Part shown: positions 49,676-57,439 of the stretch, in pieces | How positions within the stretch are numbered: the first letter of the stretch is position 1 | Layout of the letters: every line of letters begins with the position of its first letter | Assembly (NCBI GenBank): GCA_964439625.1 | Contig: CAYTPI010000002.1 | Coordinates: 124,001-188,000 of the forward strand | Length of the DNA stretch: 64,000 nucleotides | Direction: 5' to 3' | From: CAYTPI01 sp964439625 | GTDB lineage: Bacteria > Chloroflexota > Anaerolineae > Aggregatilineales > UBA3940 | Position numbers and translations under genes: made by a program | The notes under the pieces: model-generated | What the model saw: only the letters and a program-made list of their open reading frames with translations | What the model was told of the DNA's origin: nothing | The model's database searches: none

Positions 49676-51418
49676 CTAGTCACAGCTTGGATCGTTGCGA
49701 AGCTGCCAGTTATGTATCGTGTTGAAGCGGTCTTCAGGCCCCCGCAGTAGTTTAATCTGCACACCCTCCACCTGACAGCTTACCGCGTAGTGATAAACCG
49801 GATTATATAGGATAATAGCAGGGGCCCGCTCAAGGAAAAGCAATTGAAATTGTTGGTAAAGCTCTGTCCGCCGGACGCCATTCGGTTCGCGGCGGGCTGT
49901 CTCCAACAGTTGGCTGATATCGCGATCAACAAACCCACTAAAATTTTGCCCATTTTCGATCTGCGATTCATGCCAGACGGGGTACAGATCAGGGTCAGCA
50001 ATTCTGCCGCTATCAAACGTCACGAGGGCCGCTTCAAAATCACCACTGGTTACGCGTTCTACGAGCCGCTCCGAATTAACATTGCGTACAGTTACACCCA
50101 CACCAATCTGTGACCATTGGCCAACCAATGACTCAGCGACTACCTCATTGTCCTCACCAGTTACAAGTAACTCAAAAGCCAATTCTTGACCCCCTCGGCT
50201 GCGCGTTTCGCCTTGCAACGCGTACCCTGCTAGGCTGAGGCTTTCTGCTGCTGCTTGTGGATTGTACTCAGGCTGCAAGCCATTGTTATAAGCCCATGTT
50301 CCAGTCAACACTGGCGAATAGGCCGCTAGTAAATTGTTAATCTCTTTTGGTTTCATTAATGTTCGGTCAAGACTGTTTGCTAATGCAACTCGAACAGCGC
50401 GCTCCTCGAAAAAAGAGACACTGCTGTTCTGTTGGTTGAATACAATCATTGTGTGCGATGGGTACCGTGTGTTGTAAGTATTAATATCAGCACTTTGTAG
50501 CACCAGTTGATACTGCTCCCGGTTTAGCCCTGCCAGTGCTTGTGCATCTGGCCCTAATGCGCGAAAGGCTTGCTCGCTGCTGCTGTAAAATTGAAGTTCG
50601 ACATCAAAGGATACTGCCCGCGATTCATCATAAAAGTCAGGGTAGGGTTCTAACGAGACAATATCTACCGCCCCATCAGATTGGATAGACAACCAGTTGA
50701 GACGTCCCGTCCCGATTGGGTCTAGGTTAAAAGCATCATTAGGCAGGTCAGCAGGCTCGATACCGCGCAGCCATAGTTCCGGCACAATACCGATCCCAGC
50801 ATGTTCTGGGAAAGCTGATAATGGCTGCGTCAAAATAAAGCGCACAGTGTAATCATCGTCAGCGTATGTCTCTACACTTCTCCAGAACGTATTCAGGGCC
50901 GGGTCACCGGGAAAATCGGATGACCGTAATAAGCTCATTGTGAAAGCAACGTCATTTGCTGTGACAGGCGTACCATCATGCCAAGTGGCATTTTGCCGCA
51001 GTGTAAAGATGTACGTCAGCCCATCCTCACTGACTGTCCAACTTTCAGCCAAGTCCGGCACAGGCTGCCCAAATTCGTCCAGCCGAGTCAACCCAGAGAA
51101 TACCAGACTGGCCAGAGCTTTATCTGTCTCGCTCTGGGCCAATAAAGGGTTGACAAACTGGGGTTCACCAACAGATGCTTCGATAAAAGTTGAAGTATCA
51201 ATATTTTCGAACGCAAACTCAGGTGGTCTTTCAACTGCTGATGCGAATAAACGACGACCAGTCGCAAAATAGGCAATTGACGCAATCAATAAGAACAACC
51301 CAAGGCCTATCGAAAATACCTGCCAAGGTACACCACCAAAACGGGTCTGCCCCCATTCCGAACCAACAGCGGGAGCTTCGACCCATTCATCATCTGGTAA
51401 GTTTTGTTTCTCGTCCAT
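49676..51418 (-). CDS. family-5 solute-binding protein with N-terminal membrane anchor
   Basis: A 580-residue SBP_bac_5 protein. A cytoplasmic acidic start (MDEKQNLPDDEWVEAP) is followed by one membrane helix at about 33-52, so it is anchored by a helix rather than a lipid. The binding domain has VNPLLAQSETDKALASLVFSGL (in part SLVFSGLTRLDE), LAESWTVSEDGLTYIFTLRQNATWHDGTPV (in part FTLRQNATWHDG) and NDVAFTM. No permease genes lie nearby. It follows secG by 39 bp and precedes the 97-residue membrane gene. It is the second orphan family-5 binder within 5 kb, but the two are not close in sequence by eye. Confidence 0.87.
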   Translation of the reverse strand: MDEKQNLPDDEWVEAPAVGSEWGQTRFGGVPWQVFSIGLGLFLLIASIAYFATGRRLFASAVERPPEFAFENIDTSTFIEASVGEPQFVNPLLAQSETDKALASLVFSGLTRLDEFGQPVPDLAESWTVSEDGLTYIFTLRQNATWHDGTPVTANDVAFTMSLLRSSDFPGDPALNTFWRSVETYADDDYTVRFILTQPLSAFPEHAGIGIVPELWLRGIEPADLPNDAFNLDPIGTGRLNWLSIQSDGAVDIVSLEPYPDFYDESRAVSFDVELQFYSSSEQAFRALGPDAQALAGLNREQYQLVLQSADINTYNTRYPSHTMIVFNQQNSSVSFFEERAVRVALANSLDRTLMKPKEINNLLAAYSPVLTGTWAYNNGLQPEYNPQAAAESLSLAGYALQGETRSRGGQELAFELLVTGEDNEVVAESLVGQWSQIGVGVTVRNVNSERLVERVTSGDFEAALVTFDSGRIADPDLYPVWHESQIENGQNFSGFVDRDISQLLETARREPNGVRRTELYQQFQLLFLERAPAIILYNPVYHYAVSCQVEGVQIKLLRGPEDRFNTIHNWQLRNDPSCD

Positions 51419-51457
51419 CTGTGTGAGCGGCCCTTAAAGGCCCTTCGAGTTTGGCGA

Positions 51458-51685
51458 CTATTGAAGGAAGAACACGTAGGCAATGACCACTGCAAAAAAC
51501 AAAATAGCTAAGCCAATTGTTACCTGAAATAGGGTGCGCTCCAGACCCCGTCGGGTCTTATACTGCCCCATGGAGTCTGCTGCACCTGCGATACTACCCA
51601 AACCGCCACCACGACTTTGCAACAGAATTGCAACAGATAAGGCAACCGACAGAATAATCAGTGCGATATTAAAAAACGTAGCCAT
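51458..51685 (-). CDS. secG: preprotein translocase subunit SecG
   Basis: A 75-residue two-helix membrane protein of the SecYEG channel. Helix 1 spans about 2-22 and helix 2 about 50-73, with the hallmark linker LLQSRGGGLGSIAG and MGQYKTRRGLERTL between them. The ATG at 51685 has TTGGA about 6 nt upstream; a TTG at 51712 adds nine residues of no SecG character. It is the first gene of a minus-strand group with a solute-binding and a small membrane protein. Confidence 0.92.
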   Translation of the reverse strand: MATFFNIALIILSVALSVAILLQSRGGGLGSIAGAADSMGQYKTRRGLERTLFQVTIGLAILFFAVVIAYVFFLQ

Positions 51686-51796
51686 GAATTTCCAACTTAC
51701 TTGGTTAAACAACAGCGTAGGATTATAACTTGCCCAATTAACAGTATCAAAATACGAGCATACACCGCATTATCTCACTGTGAGACTGTGGTACGC

Positions 51797-51824
51797 TTGC
51801 GAATGGTATGTCTTGACGTATAAT
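51797..51824 (+). promoter_or_regulatory. sigma70-type promoter for the CpaB-like gene
   Basis: TTGCGA at 51797-51802, a 16-bp spacer and a perfect TATAAT at 51819-51824. The leader would be about 85 nt and includes a hairpin at 51865-51883. Confidence 0.6.
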
Positions 51825-51864
51825 ACCTGTAGTCGTAGTGGGTACTTCCTGTAACATTTTTTGC

Positions 51865-51883
51865 AGGGTGTCTCCCTCACCCT
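51865..51883 (+). promoter_or_regulatory. leader hairpin before the CpaB-like gene
   Basis: A perfect 6-bp stem AGGGTG / loop TCTCCCT / CACCCT, 18 bp before the AGGAG ribosome site. The T run lies before, not after, the stem, so it is not an intrinsic terminator. A role in translation or RNA stability is possible. Confidence 0.35.
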
Positions 51884-51915
51884 TATAAACTCCATTCATC
51901 AGGAGAAACTTGCGC

Positions 51916-53217
51916 ATGAGTGCTAACCGTGGACGCAGAGTAGGCATTATCATTGTCATACTAATCCTGCTGTTGCTTGTAATCGGTGCAGTCGCTGCGC
52001 TGCTCATCACGCAGCTGCCGAATATCCTTGGCTCGGGCGAAACCCCAGTTGATAACGGTTCCGTTGAAGTCGCCACGCTTGATCCAGCTGGTCAAGATGA
52101 CGACCCCGGGTTTGTCACACCGACCCCAGTTCCAAGGAACAACATTATCATCGCTGCACGGGATATTCCCCGTGGTACACGCGTCACAGTGCAAGATGTC
52201 ACCGTTCTAACATATCCAGCTTCTGCGGATGTGCCACTGCCTGCGGATGTCATCCTTGTGGATGACCAAAGCGGCCTTGGCCTCGATCAAGTTGAGGGGC
52301 GAATAGCGCGCACGGACTTGCTGGCAGGCCAACCAGTCTTCAACTATCAACTCACGCCTGGCGACGAGCCAACCAGTTTAGTTGATACTGGCTCTGACCC
52401 AGCCTTGCTGATACCACCGGGTTCAGTGGCTTATGCTATACCAACCAACCGCTTCGGCCTTGTGGGTTATGCGCTGCGCCCCGGTGATCACGTTGACATT
52501 ATGATGTCATTCCGCTTCATCGACGTTGACCGCGAGTTCCAAACAGCCTTCCCAAACAATGGTATTATTCTGGACTCAGAACCAGACTTCCCATTGAATC
52601 TTTTTGAGTATTCAATCGGTCGTGACCAGCTTGGCCCATTTGGTAGCCTGCTTGTCATCAATCAAGGTGAAACGACCCAACGCGAGCGCCAAGTTACCCA
52701 GCTTGTAATCGACAACGCGATTGTCTTAGGGGTTGGGGAATTCGATATTGCTGACATTTACCAACCAATTGTGGTCACAGAAGAAGCAGCCGCTTCTGAG
52801 CCAGAAGAGCCCGCAGCACAAGACCCGAATGCGCCACCACAAGAGCAGGCGCCACCAGAGGATGAACAGCCCACACCAACGGCAACGCCATTCCCTGAAC
52901 CGGATGTGTTGACGCTGGTTATGGATCGTCAAGATGCGCTGGTGTTGAAGTATGGCCTTGAAACAGGTGCCTTCATTGACGTTGTGCTCCGCAGTGCCCT
53001 CGATGACGATCAATCTGATGTCATCACCCAAAGCGTGACGCTTCAGTACATTCTTGACTTCTATGGGGTAACATCACCAGAGCCACTGACGATTTCGCAG
53101 TCACCGCGTATTTCTACCATTACTGAGCCAGAATTAGGCGAGTTTATGGATGGCATCAATGATACTGAAGGAGAGCAAGGCCCGGCAAACGCTGGTGAGG
53201 CACCACCAGCAAACTAG
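51916..53217 (+). CDS. SAF-domain CpaB/RcpC-like protein
   Basis: A 433-residue protein with one N-terminal membrane helix (about 10-33) and a large outside part. Residues about 75-140 are a SAF domain (IIIAARDIPRGTRVTVQDVTV...AGQPVFNYQLTP), and a CpaB-like segment follows with VAYAIPTNR...ALRPGDHVDIMMSF. A Pro/Glu-rich linker near 290-325 precedes a further beta region. CpaB works in Flp/Tad pilus assembly, but no other tad/cpa gene is in this window. The ATG at 51916 has AGGAG 10 nt upstream; a TTG at 51910 is an alternative with 4 nt. Confidence 0.85.
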   Translation: MSANRGRRVGIIIVILILLLLVIGAVAALLITQLPNILGSGETPVDNGSVEVATLDPAGQDDDPGFVTPTPVPRNNIIIAARDIPRGTRVTVQDVTVLTYPASADVPLPADVILVDDQSGLGLDQVEGRIARTDLLAGQPVFNYQLTPGDEPTSLVDTGSDPALLIPPGSVAYAIPTNRFGLVGYALRPGDHVDIMMSFRFIDVDREFQTAFPNNGIILDSEPDFPLNLFEYSIGRDQLGPFGSLLVINQGETTQRERQVTQLVIDNAIVLGVGEFDIADIYQPIVVTEEAAASEPEEPAAQDPNAPPQEQAPPEDEQPTPTATPFPEPDVLTLVMDRQDALVLKYGLETGAFIDVVLRSALDDDQSDVITQSVTLQYILDFYGVTSPEPLTISQSPRISTITEPELGEFMDGINDTEGEQGPANAGEAPPAN

Positions 53218-53246
53218 GTCTATTGACTGGACTGAGACATAATTTA

Positions 53247-53275
53247 TGAACATCTTTGGGGATATACGTTAGAAT
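53247..53275 (+). promoter_or_regulatory. promoter for the 48-residue protein gene
   Basis: TGAACA at 53247-53252 (4 of 6 to TTGACA), a 17-bp spacer and TAGAAT at 53270-53275 (5 of 6 to TATAAT). The leader would be about 25 nt and carries AGGAGG at 53294-53299. Confidence 0.5.
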
Positions 53276-53305
53276 ATCCTCGGTAAGTCAATTAGGAGGA
53301 AACAA

Positions 53306-53452
53306 ATGGCTGGTAAAAAGGGTGCAAAGAAGACAGTTGGTAAGGCACGTAAGGGTGATCAAAAGCGCCCAGTGATGAAGCTTTACTACGTCGAGAAGGA
53401 AGATGGTGGCTACGCACCGCGCTACGAGCGCGTTAGAGAAGAAGCAAGCTAA
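53306..53452 (+). CDS. 48-residue basic protein of unknown function
   Basis: A short gene, ATG to TAA, encoding a 48-residue protein. The first 22 residues are strongly basic (MAGKKGAKKTVGKARKGDQK), then comes VMKLYYVEKEDGGYAPRYER and a short acidic end EEAS. There are no Cys residues and no membrane helix. A perfect AGGAGG lies 6 nt before the start, a promoter fits 30 bp further up and a strong terminator follows 30 bp after the stop, so it is a complete, probably highly expressed unit. It resembles small ribosome- or nucleic-acid-binding proteins in composition only; I do not recognise a family. Confidence 0.8.
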   Translation: MAGKKGAKKTVGKARKGDQKRPVMKLYYVEKEDGGYAPRYERVREEAS

Positions 53453-53482
53453 CCACTGCTTTCGAGCAAAGCACACAAACTG

Positions 53483-53518
53483 ACGAGTTCGCTGAGACCA
53501 GCGGACTCGTTTTCTTTT
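53483..53518 (+). terminator. strong intrinsic terminator after the 48-residue protein gene
   Basis: A 12-bp stem, ACGAGTTCGCTG (53483-53494) / loop AGAC / CAGCGGACTCGT (53499-53510), with 11 Watson-Crick pairs and one G.T pair, followed directly by TTTTCTTTT. This is the clearest terminator in the window. Confidence 0.88.
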
Positions 53519-53553
53519 GGGTAGCGCTTACTTTGCCGCTAGAATCACCCCTT

Positions 53554-54684
53554 GTGACTATTCAATCCTCAAAACGGCACCCTTTCATTGTCTGGGCTAT
53601 TCGATTAGCCGTGGTGTTTGTCAGCCTACAGTTTACGTCGCACCGTCCACCCTATGTAACGGTGGGCCAACCCCAGCAAGTCGAGACCGAACACCCGATT
53701 ACCTGTGTGCACACGCGCCTCACTGATGAAGTCGAAGAATGGAAAATTCAACGGACGCTGCAAATGGCCCGTGAGATGGGTGCGACCACAATCGTTGAGT
53801 TCTTCCCTTGGGCTTATATGGAACCTGTTCAGGGTGAATATTGGTGGGGCCACGCCGACATGGTGATCGAACATGCCAACGCGCAGGGCTTAACCGTCAT
53901 TGCGCGCATCGGCCTCGTGCCGGAATGGGCCCAGCCGACTGAAGAAGACATCCCTAACACCGACTTTAGCTTGAATTACTTAGACCGCAGCCGCGATCAG
54001 GATTTCGCCAATTTTGTTGAAGTCTTTGCTGCCCGTTATCGTGGTCAGGTGGATATGATCCAGATTTGGAACGAGCCCAATCTGGCTTTTGAGTGGGGCT
54101 TCGCCGAGACTGAACCGCAGCGCTACGTTAGCCTGATGCAGTTTACTTACCCGGCAGCCAAACGCGGCAACCCGGATGTGATTGTGCTGGCAGGTGCACT
54201 GGCCCCTACGCTTGAACCGGAAGGCAGTCCATTCGGCACCAACGAGTTAACCTATCTCCAAACCCTCTATGACTGGGGCTTTGCTAATTACTATGATGCG
54301 TTGGCGATCCATACCTATGGCTTTCGATTCCCACCGGAAGAACCCCCATCACCCGAAGTTCTCAATTTCCGGCGAGCGGAGCTGCTCCGTGAAATAATGG
54401 TTGCCAACGGTGATGATGATAAACCAGTTTACATCACTGAGTCCGGTTGGAACGATCACCCCCGCTGGACGAAAGCGGTCAGGCCAGGGCAGCGCATTAC
54501 ATACACAATTGACGCTTTTGAATACGCAGAGGAAAACTGGCCTTGGGCCGAGTCGTTGTGTATCTGGGCATTTCGCTTTCCGGTTCCCGTTCGTAGCTAC
54601 CCAGATTACTTCACGCTGGTAACGGATAACTTCACCCCCAAGCCGATTTACTATGAACTCCAAGCATGGGCCCAAGGCGAATAG
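53554..54684 (+). CDS. clan-A glycoside-hydrolase-like protein
   Basis: A 376-residue protein: an N-terminal hydrophobic segment (about 11-27) suggests export, and the rest is a single (beta/alpha)8 domain of GH clan A. The acid/base is Glu174 in IQIWNEPNLAFEWG and the nucleophile Glu296 in PVYITESGWND; LAIHTYGFRFP is the strand-6 region. The substrate is unknown. It starts just after a strong terminator; the GTG at 53554 is preferred, a TTG at 53533 being an alternative, and neither has a clear ribosome site. It ends 1 bp before a family-3 solute-binding gene. Confidence 0.83.
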   Translation: MTIQSSKRHPFIVWAIRLAVVFVSLQFTSHRPPYVTVGQPQQVETEHPITCVHTRLTDEVEEWKIQRTLQMAREMGATTIVEFFPWAYMEPVQGEYWWGHADMVIEHANAQGLTVIARIGLVPEWAQPTEEDIPNTDFSLNYLDRSRDQDFANFVEVFAARYRGQVDMIQIWNEPNLAFEWGFAETEPQRYVSLMQFTYPAAKRGNPDVIVLAGALAPTLEPEGSPFGTNELTYLQTLYDWGFANYYDALAIHTYGFRFPPEEPPSPEVLNFRRAELLREIMVANGDDDKPVYITESGWNDHPRWTKAVRPGQRITYTIDAFEYAEENWPWAESLCIWAFRFPVPVRSYPDYFTLVTDNFTPKPIYYELQAWAQGE

Positions 54685-54685
54685 G

Positions 54686-55474
54686 ATGAAGCGTCGCATC
54701 GGTACTTTGATTGGCCTCGGCGTCGTATTGATAATGGCGGTGGGGACTGTTCTGTTATTACGTAACGAACAAGAAGATCGCGCTTGGGAGCAGGTTCAAC
54801 AAGCAGGCGTTATGCGGGTCGGGATGGACGCCTCCTACCCGCCATTTAACTTCATTGGCCCAGACGGAGCATACGGCGGTTTCGATGTAGACCTAGCCAA
54901 CGAGATCGGTGCACGGCTGGGCGTAGAGGTCGTTTTTGTCAACATCCCCTATGATGGCCTGTATGACGCGTTATTAACAGGCAATGTTGATGTCCTGATA
55001 TCGGCGCTCGTGGCTGCCCCAGAGTTTAAGGGACGGGCGAATTTTAGCCGTCCATATTTCAACGCAGGCCAGTATCTCGTTCATCTGAGGGCAGCCAACT
55101 TCAGTGACATGGCTGAACTCGATGGGCGCACACTAGCTGTAGAAATTGGCTCTGGGGGTGATGTTGAAGCCAGTCTCTGGCAGCGCCGCCTGAGTGATCT
55201 AACGGTTCAACGCTACGATCAACCAACTACCGCCGTTCAAGCGGTTATCTCTGGCGAAGCTGATGCAGCCCTCGTTGACGGGATTAGTGCGCGGCTTTTG
55301 GTCGGCAATGATGAGCGCCTTGTGTTGGGTGGCAACATCACTGAGGAGTTGTTTGCGGTTGCTGCTCACCCAGAGAGTACGCAGTTTAAGGACGAAATTG
55401 ACCAAATCATCACTAATATGCTCAATGATGGCAGCATTGATACTCTGATCGAAAAATGGTTCACCAACCAGTAA
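54686..55474 (+). CDS. family-3 (amino-acid type) solute-binding protein
   Basis: A 262-residue SBP_bac_3 protein with one N-terminal hydrophobic segment (about 6-26) as signal or anchor. The two-lobe fold is visible in MRVGMDASYPPFNFIGPDG, YGGFDVDLANEIGARLG, DVLISALVAAPE and the ligand region ANFSRPYFNAGQYLV. It resembles polar amino-acid binders. The ATG at 54686 follows the upstream TAG by 1 bp; a start 11 codons earlier would lie inside the hydrolase gene. No permease or ATPase is nearby, so it is an orphan in this window. Confidence 0.9.
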   Translation: MKRRIGTLIGLGVVLIMAVGTVLLLRNEQEDRAWEQVQQAGVMRVGMDASYPPFNFIGPDGAYGGFDVDLANEIGARLGVEVVFVNIPYDGLYDALLTGNVDVLISALVAAPEFKGRANFSRPYFNAGQYLVHLRAANFSDMAELDGRTLAVEIGSGGDVEASLWQRRLSDLTVQRYDQPTTAVQAVISGEADAALVDGISARLLVGNDERLVLGGNITEELFAVAAHPESTQFKDEIDQIITNMLNDGSIDTLIEKWFTNQ

Positions 55475-55476
55475 TG

Positions 55477-56532
55477 CTACTCAAAAACAATCTCTAGCCA
55501 ATTGGATTGCCCCGCCTCAATATAAATTTCCTGCATGTAGCTGCGCGTACCCGAATTTGTTTCGACGGTATACTGCCCCTCGGGTAAATCCCCATAGGTA
55601 AAATTTTCGCCCCAAGTCTCATCGCTCTGGTTTTCCGCTCCAGCATACGTCCATGTGTACCGAACATACCCCTCCCCACGGACAATCAACGAGACCCCAC
55701 TTTGCGGCACACCTGCACCGTTGACGACCCGCCCAACCAGCGTTCCGAATCCGTAGTAGGGCGATATCCACAAATCGGGGTTGCGCGTGCTGTTGAAATA
55801 ATCCATAGGATCGCCAACCCGCACCTCAAAATGCAAGTGTGGCGCACCATTCGCCGCCCCCGTTCCGCCAACCTCACCGATTATTTGCCCAAGTGCAATA
55901 CTTTCACCCTCCGTCACAAAAACTTCTGACAAATGTGCATAGACGGTGTAAACTGGCTGACCTTGGTAGCTGCGCCCAGTGTGCTCGATGATTATGACTT
56001 TGCCATAGAAGCCAGGGCCGGGCCCAAACACTACTTCTGTATCTTCACCAGCAAAGAACACGGTACCGTCATTGGCGGCTAAAATAGCTGTACCCACAGG
56101 GTTCACAAACTCAACGCCCGTATGGGGGCGGAACTTTCCGTTCGATGTGCCCCCATACGGATACGTTCGCTCCAAATAGTCGGTATAGCCATCAGGGATT
56201 GGGCGGCTGAACCAATAATGATCGTCAGCGAGCCGGGCAGGCTGTGTCGGTACAGCGCCAGCACTACCGGATTCAATGGGGGCAATAGTCGGTGTAACCT
56301 CGACTGTTTCCCCAGTTTCGACATCTAGTACTGGGGTTGATTGAATTTCTACTGCTTTAGAGGGTAATGTGGCTGCCGATTCTTCACCAAATACAGGCGT
56401 CCTAGTTGGAGAAATGGGTGTTTCACTCGGCTTGATGGTTGCCGTAGTTGATAATTCACTGACAGATGAAACAGATGCACAAGCCAACGACAGCAACCCT
56501 AGCACGATAATGACCATCTGTTTATGAGTCAT
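55477..56532 (-). CDS. M23 family metallopeptidase, probable lipoprotein
   Basis: A 351-residue protein. The start ends in LSLAC (Cys18), a likely though imperfect lipobox, then a Ser/Thr/Pro-rich linker to about residue 100. The M23 domain has PHTGVEF (His and Glu rather than the more common Asp), YAHLSE and PHLHFE. After it (about 260-351) comes a carboxypeptidase-regulatory-like beta domain (GRVVNGAGVPQSGVSLIV). The ATG at 56532 has GGGA 9 nt upstream and overlaps the ftcD stop by 11 bp; a TTG at 56562 is less likely. It is the fourth M23 gene here. Confidence 0.87.
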   Translation of the reverse strand: MTHKQMVIIVLGLLSLACASVSSVSELSTTATIKPSETPISPTRTPVFGEESAATLPSKAVEIQSTPVLDVETGETVEVTPTIAPIESGSAGAVPTQPARLADDHYWFSRPIPDGYTDYLERTYPYGGTSNGKFRPHTGVEFVNPVGTAILAANDGTVFFAGEDTEVVFGPGPGFYGKVIIIEHTGRSYQGQPVYTVYAHLSEVFVTEGESIALGQIIGEVGGTGAANGAPHLHFEVRVGDPMDYFNSTRNPDLWISPYYGFGTLVGRVVNGAGVPQSGVSLIVRGEGYVRYTWTYAGAENQSDETWGENFTYGDLPEGQYTVETNSGTRSYMQEIYIEAGQSNWLEIVFE

Positions 56533-57436
56533 CCAAGTGATTCCCAAAAATCTGCTCTTCAAGAATCTGATTACTGCTCAGTTCTGGTAGTTGCAAATAC
56601 CATGCCGCCGTATCAAGTAAGGCTTGTTTTGGTACCAAACCGACCAATTCCGCCCGTGCGATCTGGCACCCATGACGCTGCGCTTCACGCCGCACCATCT
56701 CCTGTACATGGTGAATAGGCGTTTGCTGAACATTGGTCAGGTTCATAGATACTTGTGCCTGATCGTCAACTAATAAGCCCAAGGCTTTTACATAACGCAG
56801 CCCACCACTTGAATGGCGAACAGCACTGGCGATCTTTTGGGCGACCGTAACATCATCAGTGTTTAGAAAGATGTTATATGCTACCAGTGGGTATCTAGCC
56901 CCGATTGCAACAGCTCCTGCCGTCCCGAACTCATTTGGCCCCATATCTGGCTTGTAAACTGGGTCGTTGGCGGACGACCGTACCCGCAGCGTCTCATAAC
57001 CCAGCTTTCTAAACGTAGCCAACTCGCGCCGAGCTGGCTTTAGGGCTGCTTCTCCATATAGATACACGGGTAGGTTCAACTCTTGACTGACAATAACAGC
57101 CAAATCACGTGCAATCTGAACACATGTTTGCATTTGTGTCTGACCAATAGGGACAAACGGAACAACATCGGCTGCTCCAATTCGAGGGTGTACGCCCCAA
57201 TGCTCTGTTAAATCAATCTCTGACGTCGCTAAAATGATCACACGGAGGGCGGCCTGCTCAACGGCTTCCGCCGGGCCAACAAACGTTAGCACGCTGCGGT
57301 TATGGTCAGCATCAGTGTGAATATCCAACAATCGCACACCATCTATCGATGTGACCTCCGCTGCCGCTGCATCGATTATGTGCTGGCGACGGCCTTCACT
57401 GATATTAGCAACACATTCAACGATATTGTTTGGCAT
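56522..57436 (-). CDS. ftcD: glutamate formimidoyltransferase
   Basis: A 304-residue protein equal to the formiminotransferase part of FtcD, which moves the formimino group from N-formimino-glutamate to tetrahydrofolate in histidine breakdown. Motifs are ECVANISEGRR at the start, DADHNRSVLTFVG, GVHPRIGAADVVPFVP, PVYLYGEAAL and LVAYNIFL. The cyclodeaminase half is absent, as in many bacteria. No other hut genes are present, so it may serve one-carbon metabolism only. It follows mutS2 by 3 bp. Confidence 0.93.
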   Translation of the reverse strand: MPNNIVECVANISEGRRQHIIDAAAAEVTSIDGVRLLDIHTDADHNRSVLTFVGPAEAVEQAALRVIILATSEIDLTEHWGVHPRIGAADVVPFVPIGQTQMQTCVQIARDLAVIVSQELNLPVYLYGEAALKPARRELATFRKLGYETLRVRSSANDPVYKPDMGPNEFGTAGAVAIGARYPLVAYNIFLNTDDVTVAQKIASAVRHSSGGLRYVKALGLLVDDQAQVSMNLTNVQQTPIHHVQEMVRREAQRHGCQIARAELVGLVPKQALLDTAAWYLQLPELSSNQILEEQIFGNHLDDS

Positions 57437-57439
57437 AAG

